Positions 58,701 to 64,000 of a stretch of DNA of 64,000 bases are shown here, in pieces. Made by a program: the position numbers and the translations under genes. The first letter of the stretch is position 1; every line of letters begins with the position of its first letter. The DNA comes from Erysipelatoclostridium sp. An173 (GTDB taxonomy: Bacteria; Bacillota_I; Bacilli_A; Erysipelotrichales; Coprobacillaceae), in assembly GCF_002160495.1 (NCBI RefSeq), contig NZ_NFKR01000009.1:31860-95859 (forward strand). The letters are read 5' to 3'. The notes below the pieces were generated by a model, which saw only the letters and a program-made list of their open reading frames with translations, made no database searches and was not told where the DNA came from.

Positions 58701-59534
58701 ACTAATATTGGTGACGGTCTAGAACAGGCTTATGACATGCTTGAAAATAGCAATGCTGAAACCAAGATCATTGTGTTAATGAGTGATGGAGTCCCTAATG
58801 TTGGAAAAGAAGGTAACGCCTTAATCTCATATGCCGATCAAATAAAAGATTCTGATATTTTAATTTACACACTTGGCTTCTTTGAAAAAATGGATGATAA
58901 AAGCGAAGCCCAAGAATTAATGGAAGGAATTGCTAGTGAAGGCTGTCACTATGAAGTAGCCAATAGCGACGATCTAGTATTTTTCTTTGATGATGTTGCT
59001 GATCAAATCAACGGTCAAAGATATATCTATATTAGAATTGCTTGTCCTGTTGATGTTACTGTTAGTTATGATGGTGAAACATTGAGCTCAAAAGAAAGTG
59101 ATTTAAATACTCGAACTAAGTTTGGTGTATTAAGCTTTGAAGATAATGGCACCGCCAATCAAACTAAAATTTTACGATTAAAAGAAGAGCAGGCTTATGA
59201 TATTAAAATCAATGGCACTGATCAAGGTACAATGAATTATACTATTGGCTTTATGGATGAAGAAGGTAACTACAGTGACTTTAGAGAATTTGAAAATATT
59301 GAAATTACTAATCAGACTGTAATTGACACTAAAGCCGAAGTCAGTGATACAACAGTCATCAATGTTGATGAAGATGGCGATGGTAATTATGATTTAAGAT
59401 ATCAGGCAGCAGCCAATGAAAGTGGTTCTATTGTTGAAAACAATTCCTGGCTTGATTTGATTTTTATCTTAACTATTGTTGTTTTCTTAGGTGGTATTAT
59501 TGGTTACTGGTATTTAAAAAAACATAAAAAATAA
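55761..59534 (+). CDS. giant surface protein: zinc ribbon, TM, M4 protease, C-type lectin, VWA, TM
   Basis: 1257 residues. An N-terminal zinc ribbon (CGKCG..CPNC, 5-22) is followed by TM helix 1 (about 36-62). A propeptide-like FTP/PepSY region spans about 90-255. The M4 protease has HEYTH (464-468), third zinc ligand Glu488 in EAYSD and catalytic-type His551 in GGVHTNN. A C-type lectin domain (about 763-893) has EPN (849-851) and WNDGD. VWA (from about 911) has MIDAS DTSNS (Asp915). TM helix 2 (about 1228-1250) and a KKHKK tail end it. Both ends should be cytoplasmic, leaving a ~1170-residue loop outside. Role unknown; mucin or surface-glycoprotein degradation is a guess. RBS GAGGGGA. Confidence 0.88.
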   Translation: MKKYCGKCGAKLNKKGLCPNCDKQAISKSKQKLKKYTIRFLISFLVLVILFTGITSTLVYFGIIDFPIISDVMEKMGLIDHKNNQEDDSTSNFVCLDGSFSDVAIKDETSALNAINDVKEQLGIQDVQDELNNCQIENILENNYYRFYQEYDDIPVYGRTVTISANSQGDCLMLSGNYLNLGDLDTSVDFSKDDAFNSMKEQFGSETFITSEGLVIYSLDKQEPEIAWKINVINEDVNEQCFVSAKSGDILAELSMAYGEDVSGNGLDIDGQNQNFTTEQIDGSYRMRDNQKDIRVFNANNSTLVPEIVIVDENNKIYTSKDKKYYDEDNNEVTITGDNYSFEIKDKDGKVIATKGEYAVRLTTKNIFTTVTEVTSNSTTWDNPKAVTLMSRVSTNYDFWKENYNRVSFNGKNGVVLAVYDDFLGVNWLVGDTTNAYSWGASQLPLTVLTFGSDNTLDYDVISHEYTHSVERCISNLNYLGESGALMEAYSDIFGEIVEDWADDRLFNGTCDWINPYRDIVDPNSNDDPDSYLGKYWVDVVDTNNDKGGVHTNNTVISHAAYLMSIGIEDNSQIYSSLSTKDIADLFYSAMPHMSSNCTFQQFKQIIINCALQMYEQENLSNKQVLTIKEAFNQVGLSSETTTYTVTENFDLCVYDIDNELYDNYSLKIEEVDITNLPQGPSAKPNTKEVDTVTISDDKPYSLSLEPGIYYFTITDLTDDSQTQRFYVTVSSSGSDTINVITQFKKVTDDKKQTDTTNIPENAVEFNGHYYYLYELDDIDNGQEASVYCKNQGGYLATITSAQENEFLYNYLTGQDFESAYFGLSDYNQEGKWEWINGEEVSYTNWHPGEPNSENKNEDYAMFYYKYSDGTWNDGDFGHQTVNSNAAFICEWGDYEGTSQDSTNVNEREIVLVLDTSNSMTGSPLRETKKAANKFIETVLKEDAGIGLVTYNSNANIISDFSVDYDNLEENVDSLDCNGNTNIGDGLEQAYDMLENSNAETKIIVLMSDGVPNVGKEGNALISYADQIKDSDILIYTLGFFEKMDDKSEAQELMEGIASEGCHYEVANSDDLVFFFDDVADQINGQRYIYIRIACPVDVTVSYDGETLSSKESDLNTRTKFGVLSFEDNGTANQTKILRLKEEQAYDIKINGTDQGTMNYTIGFMDEEGNYSDFREFENIEITNQTVIDTKAEVSDTTVINVDEDGDGNYDLRYQAAANESGSIVENNSWLDLIFILTIVVFLGGIIGYWYLKKHKK

Positions 59535-59556
59535 TTTTGTTTAAATAATCTTATAT

Positions 59557-59583
59557 TTCACGAAGAAAATGGTAGTTCACGAA
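59557..59583 (+). promoter_or_regulatory. direct repeats, LytTR-type regulator site
   Basis: TTCACGAA occurs at 59557-59564 and 59576-59583, starts 19 bp apart (about two helical turns), ending 7 bp before the -35 region. This layout is typical of sites for LytTR response regulators (AgrA, ComE, BlpR kind). No such regulator gene lies in the window. Confidence 0.5.
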
Positions 59584-59590
59584 AAAAGCA

Positions 59591-59617
59591 TTTACTTCAG
59601 ATTTTTTCTAGTATAAT
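59591..59617 (+). promoter_or_regulatory. promoter of the Cys-rich peptide gene
   Basis: A perfect -10 TATAAT (59612-59617) with a weak -35 TTTACT (59591-59596) only 15 bp away. The poor -35 and short spacing fit an activator-dependent promoter under the repeats. Confidence 0.6.
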
Positions 59618-59694
59618 GTAATTATCAAGGTAATATGGATCCAACAATTAATGAAATACCATGGTAATCACAATTTTTAAGGAGATGAAATTTT

Positions 59695-60033
59695 ATAAAA
59701 AAAAGATTATTATCATTATTTAGTGTATTTTTCTTACTAGTTTCTTTATTCAGTGTAAATATTAATAATATACATGCAAAAGAAAGCTCAGTAATTCAGC
59801 CAAGATTACCTTTATGTACGAGTTGTTTTAAGGGTACAGTCACAACCACTAAGAAATTAGTAAACAAATCGTATGAAATGGAAGGAAGTATAAATTGTAT
59901 ACATGGAAAACCTAAAGGGTATGATTATATATATTATGATACATACCAATATACTCAAACGTGTTCAAACTGTGGTTATTTAGTATCATATCCTGGAAAA
60001 CAAGCCAGATACGAATGTCATGGAGTATGGTAA
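59695..60033 (+). CDS. secreted Cys-rich peptide with apparent ATA start (112 aa)
   Basis: The frame opens with a clear signal peptide: KKR, then a hydrophobic stretch (LLSLFSVFFLLVSLFSV), with cleavage likely after HA near residue 26. The mature part has six cysteines: CTSC, one single, CSNC and a last one before the end. The only plausible start is ATA at 59695, 10 nt after AAGGAG; a TGA lies three codons upstream in frame and no ATG/GTG/TTG occurs before the signal. Followed by a terminator and two ABC proteins, it looks like an exported bacteriocin-like or signalling peptide. No family recognised. Confidence 0.6.
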   Translation: MKKRLLSLFSVFFLLVSLFSVNINNIHAKESSVIQPRLPLCTSCFKGTVTTTKKLVNKSYEMEGSINCIHGKPKGYDYIYYDTYQYTQTCSNCGYLVSYPGKQARYECHGVW

Positions 60034-60060
60034 TATTTTATAATTTATATAAGTATTTAT

Positions 60061-60096
60061 TCAGTAATTGTTTATTAATCAGTAATTATTTATTTT
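60061..60096 (+). repeat. imperfect 18-bp tandem duplication
   Basis: Units at 60061-60078 and 60079-60096 both begin TCAGTAATT and agree at about 15 of 18 bases. They lie between the peptide gene and the terminator. Confidence 0.6.
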
Positions 60097-60108
60097 TTGG
60101 TTGTATTA

Positions 60109-60147
60109 AAAAGGAAATTTGTTGGATCAAACCTCAAATTTCCTTTT
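60109..60147 (+). terminator. terminator / attenuator between peptide and ABC genes
   Basis: AAAAGGAAATTTG (60109-60121) pairs perfectly with CAAATTTCCTTTT (60135-60147); GCTTTTTAT follows. Partial read-through would give more peptide than transporter mRNA. Confidence 0.75.
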
Positions 60148-60170
60148 GCTTTTTATAGGGAGGGAGAAGG

Positions 60171-62294
60171 ATGCGATTAGATAATATCAACAAAACATAT
60201 CATAATAAATTAAATGACGTTCACGTTTTAAAAGATTTAAATTTTACTTTAAATACTGTTGGTTTGACATTTATTATCGGTAAAAGCGGCAGTGGTAAAA
60301 CAACATTATTAAACATCTTAGCTAAACGTGATCAAGATTATACCGGTACTATGATATTAGAAGGAAATGTTGAATATGTTGAACAGGAATATAATCTGAT
60401 GGAAAGTCTAAGTGTTTTTGATAATCTGTTTATGCTATCCAAAGATAAAAAAATGATAGACTTGAAATTAAGGCAGTTTGGCTTGTTTGAACATAAGGAT
60501 AAAAAAGTAAAGAAATTATCAACTGGTCAAAAGAAAAGAGTACAGGTGTTAAAGTGTCTATTAAGTCAGCCGGATTTACTGATCTGTGATGAACCGACAG
60601 CCGCATTAGATGCAGCTAACAGTAAGCTGGTCATGGAGGCATTAAAAGAAGCAGGAAAAAATATTCCAGTGTTAATAGTAAGTCATGATATGACTTTATG
60701 CAATCAGTATGCCAGTCGAATCTGTAAACTGGAAAATGGATATATAAGTGAAGATAAGATTATCAGTGAACAAAAAGAATATCATTTAAAGCAGTCTAGA
60801 AAAATTAAGCGACCAGTAAAAGAATATCTGTATCTGATTAAAAAAATGATAATCTCAAGACCGGGAGACAGTCTGATAAAAGCAGTGATAATGAGTCTAT
60901 TGATATTTTCTTTATATGCCGGGATCAATTTTTTCAGTTCAGTATCAGGAAAGAGTGATGCCAAATATAAATGGACAGCAGGGGAAAATCTGTTAATAAC
61001 AATCGGTAATGAAGAAAATAAAAGCGATGAAAATAAAACAACTGCGTCTTATCGAGTTGTTGAACCAATATATTCCACATATGATTTTTATACCAAGCAG
61101 GATGTTCAAAATGTATTGAATGAAGTAGATGAAGTAATAGGATATCGAGCAGGATGGGATACAGGTATTTATGATTGGTCAAATTATCTACCTAGGTATA
61201 CATATGATGAAGCTGAGAAAGTATTAGAAACAGCAGATCCGAAACGACCAAGTACTCAAATACTGATTGATTTTGCTGAAACATATAAAGATACTGCAAA
61301 AAGAAATGAAGGAATAATTGCTTATTTTTATTATTATGATGGTTTTAAAGATTGCAGAGGTTACTATCCAGATGATTTAATAGGTACTTCTATTTACTTT
61401 AATAATTTATTTTATCTAGATACAGTAGTTTATCAGATGAAAAATGATTATCAGTTTTCATTGTTGTATGGCAATCAGATGAAAAGCGATGATGAAATAA
61501 TCATATCATTAACAGTAGCTGATAAACTATTGGAAAATGAATCAGTATCCAGCTATGAAGATTTGATTGGTGAAGAATTAGACTTGGTTGATGGTTCATG
61601 GGGTCCTTATGAATGTATAAAAAATTATGGAACATGCAGGCTGGGGTATGACAAGGAAAGCCATAATACCTACAAAATAGCAGGGATAACAGATCATAAA
61701 AATAATTATGAAAATCAGGTGTATCTAAGAAATGGTGTTTATGATAAGTGGATCGAGGAAAATTATCAAATGAATCTGGAATACTTAGAATATCAGTATG
61801 CTTATTATCTAATCGATCCAGAAAGCAATAGTGATGAAATAAGCATTAAAATTGATGAAATATCAGCTAGTACAGACAGTCATTATGTAAGTTATGCAAG
61901 CAATGATAAAAGCTCTCAGGAATATAATAATCCGATACTATACTGGGGAATCAGTATGATAATGATTATATTAGTAATAATGGTAATGATTGGTTATGAG
62001 GTATTAAGTAATCGAAGATTGAAAAAAGAAGGACAGATAATCAAGGAAGATGGATATAAAGTAAAGCGAATAACATTTATGTTAGAAGGGATAAGTATAA
62101 TAACAGGAGTAATAGTCTGGCTGATATTATTACAGCCACTGATTGAAAAGATCAATGAAATAGCATTTAGATATGAATATAGTGAAATACTGACATTTAA
62201 TTTAAGTGACTTTGGAATCAGTATAATATTGGCGATTATTATAATGTTATTGATAAAGGGAATAAGCTATGAAATACGGATTAGAAGGAATTAA
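60171..62294 (+). CDS. ABC transporter, fused ATPase-permease 1
   Basis: The 707-residue product has an N-terminal ATPase (Walker A GKSGSGKTT, signature LSTGQKKRVQV, Walker B LLICDEPTAALD, H-loop SHD). A MacB/FtsX-like permease part follows: TM1 near 236-256, a ~330-residue extracytoplasmic region (about 260-590) and three C-terminal TM helices. Arrangements like this serve in bacteriocin export, self-immunity or removal of lipid II-binding peptides. RBS GGGAGGGAG. Overlaps the next gene by 26 nt. Confidence 0.88.
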   Translation: MRLDNINKTYHNKLNDVHVLKDLNFTLNTVGLTFIIGKSGSGKTTLLNILAKRDQDYTGTMILEGNVEYVEQEYNLMESLSVFDNLFMLSKDKKMIDLKLRQFGLFEHKDKKVKKLSTGQKKRVQVLKCLLSQPDLLICDEPTAALDAANSKLVMEALKEAGKNIPVLIVSHDMTLCNQYASRICKLENGYISEDKIISEQKEYHLKQSRKIKRPVKEYLYLIKKMIISRPGDSLIKAVIMSLLIFSLYAGINFFSSVSGKSDAKYKWTAGENLLITIGNEENKSDENKTTASYRVVEPIYSTYDFYTKQDVQNVLNEVDEVIGYRAGWDTGIYDWSNYLPRYTYDEAEKVLETADPKRPSTQILIDFAETYKDTAKRNEGIIAYFYYYDGFKDCRGYYPDDLIGTSIYFNNLFYLDTVVYQMKNDYQFSLLYGNQMKSDDEIIISLTVADKLLENESVSSYEDLIGEELDLVDGSWGPYECIKNYGTCRLGYDKESHNTYKIAGITDHKNNYENQVYLRNGVYDKWIEENYQMNLEYLEYQYAYYLIDPESNSDEISIKIDEISASTDSHYVSYASNDKSSQEYNNPILYWGISMIMIILVIMVMIGYEVLSNRRLKKEGQIIKEDGYKVKRITFMLEGISIITGVIVWLILLQPLIEKINEIAFRYEYSEILTFNLSDFGISIILAIIIMLLIKGISYEIRIRRN

Positions 62295-63996
62295 AAAGAG
62301 TTTTGGCAGACAAACAGTATTCGATGGACTTGATTTTGATTTTTCTAAGTGTGGATTGTATCTGATTAAAGGTGAAAGTGGTAGTGGTAAAACAACATTA
62401 TTGAATATTATTGCTGGATATGAAGATTTTGACGGTGGTAAAAGAGTAATAAAAAAAGGAACTAAGATTGCTTATATTTTTCAAACTTATGAGCTGATTA
62501 ATAATTTGACGGTAGCTGAAAATATTGATCTGTTTGAAAATCTTTATCATATAACTTTTGATAAAAAACAGGAGATTATCGAAATTTTAGGTTTACAAGA
62601 TATTATGGATCATTATCCTGATGAATGTTCTAGTGGTCAAAAACAGCGTATTGGAATTGCTCGAGCCTTAATGATGGATCCAGAAATCATCATTTGTGAT
62701 GAACCGACTGAATCTTTAGATATGGAAAATAAACAAAATGTAATGGAACTTTTAACGACGCTTGCAAAAGAAAAGATAGTTTTGTTAGCAAGTCATGAAA
62801 CAGAACTGATTGAAAAATATCAACCGGCTGTTTATGAAATAATTGATAAAAAACTCCAAAGCAATGATGAAATAGACAATGAAGTAGTAGAAGCTAAAGA
62901 TGTTTTGTTGCCTAAACCAGATCAAAAATATTTAAAAAAGATAATCAGAAAAGTTCTACATCACAGTTCGATAGTTCAGCTATTTATTATTCTAGTAATT
63001 GCTTTAACAGCTTTAGTTTCATTGCAAACCTATTTTACAATTTTTAAACCGATAGAATCATTAGAAATTTTAAACAGTTATGAAATATATATTGAAGTTA
63101 CTAATGATGATGAAGAAAATCCGGTCAGGGTTCCTGGTGAAAGAATCGTTAAGTTTGATAATATTATTCTTGATGGACGTAAATATCGGATAAATGTAGT
63201 ACCTATAGTTACCAACAATGAAGAATTAGAATTTTATGGTCAAAAGGAAATAAACGGTAATGAGATTATAATCAATCAAAATGTTGCTAAAATCTTAATG
63301 GATAGTCAGGGCGTATCAAAAGAAAAACTGATTGGTCAGGAAATGAATTTAAGTTATAAAATTGATTTCTTTAGTAATGAAGATACTTTTGAGATTGCGG
63401 GAATTGTCTATGAAGATGATGTTCAAAATGTATTACAGGTATATTATTCAAATGATTATTTCAAACAGACTCGTAGTATTAGTGAAGATATGGATTATTA
63501 TGTTTATCATAGTGATTCTAAAAATATCGAAAATGATTATTACCGGTTTTCAAAAAATACACAGTTAGAAACTACGAATTTATTTGTTGAAAATATCGAA
63601 AGAATTAATAATGAGATGGGAATTTTTGAATTAGTATTTAAAGCTGTAGTAATTGTAATTTTTACAACCTTGCTTATTTATACGATTTATTCTTTGAAAA
63701 AACAATGGCGACAAGTATCAGGAAATTTAGCGATTATAGCCAGTTGTTTAGTACCACTGTCAAAGATTAAAAGCAGTTATATAAAAGAAAAGTTCAAAGA
63801 GTTAATTATTATTGATATTGTTTTAATGGGTGAAAGTTTACTTTATTTATTGTTGATAGGAAATCGAGGAATTGAAATTAATGCTGGTGTTATTATAGTA
63901 TTGAATATTATTTATCTGGTAATGCTTTTAATAAATATAAGAAGTATTAAAGATTATGAAATTGCTACGATCTTAAAAGATGATAAAGATAATTAA
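62269..63996 (+). CDS. ABC transporter, fused ATPase-permease 2
   Basis: The 575-residue product has an ATPase with GESGSGKTT, the signature CSSGQKQRIGI, Walker B IIICDEPTESLD and SHE. An FtsX-like part with TM1 (about 240-260), an outer domain (to about 455) and three TM helices follows. Its ATPase differs clearly from that of its partner, so the two probably form a heterodimer. It stops 4 bp before the window end; further locus genes may lie beyond. Confidence 0.87.
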   Translation: MKYGLEGIKKSFGRQTVFDGLDFDFSKCGLYLIKGESGSGKTTLLNIIAGYEDFDGGKRVIKKGTKIAYIFQTYELINNLTVAENIDLFENLYHITFDKKQEIIEILGLQDIMDHYPDECSSGQKQRIGIARALMMDPEIIICDEPTESLDMENKQNVMELLTTLAKEKIVLLASHETELIEKYQPAVYEIIDKKLQSNDEIDNEVVEAKDVLLPKPDQKYLKKIIRKVLHHSSIVQLFIILVIALTALVSLQTYFTIFKPIESLEILNSYEIYIEVTNDDEENPVRVPGERIVKFDNIILDGRKYRINVVPIVTNNEELEFYGQKEINGNEIIINQNVAKILMDSQGVSKEKLIGQEMNLSYKIDFFSNEDTFEIAGIVYEDDVQNVLQVYYSNDYFKQTRSISEDMDYYVYHSDSKNIENDYYRFSKNTQLETTNLFVENIERINNEMGIFELVFKAVVIVIFTTLLIYTIYSLKKQWRQVSGNLAIIASCLVPLSKIKSSYIKEKFKELIIIDIVLMGESLLYLLLIGNRGIEINAGVIIVLNIIYLVMLLINIRSIKDYEIATILKDDKDN

Positions 63997-64000
63997 AAAA

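Overview
The window looks like an origin-proximal stretch of the chromosome of a low-G+C, anaerobic, endospore-forming Firmicute. The best fit is the Erysipelotrichia, for example the Thomasclavelia / Clostridium ramosum group; this is inferred from gene content because no rRNA is present. SpoIIE indicates sporulation. NrdD/NrdG indicates anaerobic deoxynucleotide synthesis. The blocks spoIIE-tilS-hpt-ftsH-hslO, yybS-gdpP-rplI-dnaB and parA-parB are Firmicute gene clusters usually found near oriC.

Layout. 1-4835 (minus): hslO, a 29-residue membrane ORF, ftsH, hpt and tilS. 4836-17070: a potassium island placed between tilS and spoIIE. It holds a KdpD-like protein without kinase (minus), an intact IS110-family element, two tiny hydrophobic ORFs including kdpF, a TPR protein, kdpABC, kdpE and a KdpD-type histidine kinase that lacks the N-terminal KdpD domain. 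17284-19485: spoIIE with a 21-bp-spaced, Spo0A-like promoter. 19637-26282: an Imm-5-like orphan, a zinc-ribbon PrsW protease, an acetyltransferase, and a YbaN / CydD-like / CydC-like / YgbA operon. 26434-27266: two overlapping, decayed CarD-like genes behind a leader hairpin. 27315-34504: prmC, prfA, tdk, dnaB, rplI, gdpP and yybS.

34634-44733 holds a duplicated sugar module: a HAD phosphatase followed by a protein that appears to join a cellobiose-type PTS EIIB-like domain to a degenerate ROK-like domain. Copy A lies with a GH1 6-phospho-beta-glucosidase and a divergent DeoR regulator. Copy B has a frameshifted HAD gene. A radical SAM gene and an ABC exporter lie between the copies. 44929-46013 holds a broken Abi_2 (HEPN) gene bracketed by two copies of a small structured RNA that share one architecture but have different stem sequences, as expected of an AbiF-type RNA.

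46310-52448 is housekeeping: parB, parA, psd, pssA, nrdG, nrdD. 52769-63996 is accessory: a PIG-L lipoprotein with an apparently leaderless start, an orphan EIIC-like protein with a MalY/PatB C-S lyase, a 1257-residue cell-surface protein (zinc ribbon, TM, M4 protease, C-type lectin, VWA, TM), and a bacteriocin-like locus. That locus has a promoter with LytTR-like direct repeats, a secreted Cys-rich peptide whose only plausible start codon is ATA, a terminator, and two fused ATPase-permease proteins.

The strongest leads for something undescribed are the EIIB-ROK module, the paired RNA at the Abi_2 remnant, the doubly anchored M4/lectin/VWA protein and the Cys-rich peptide/ABC locus. No tRNA, rRNA, CRISPR array or prophage was recognised.
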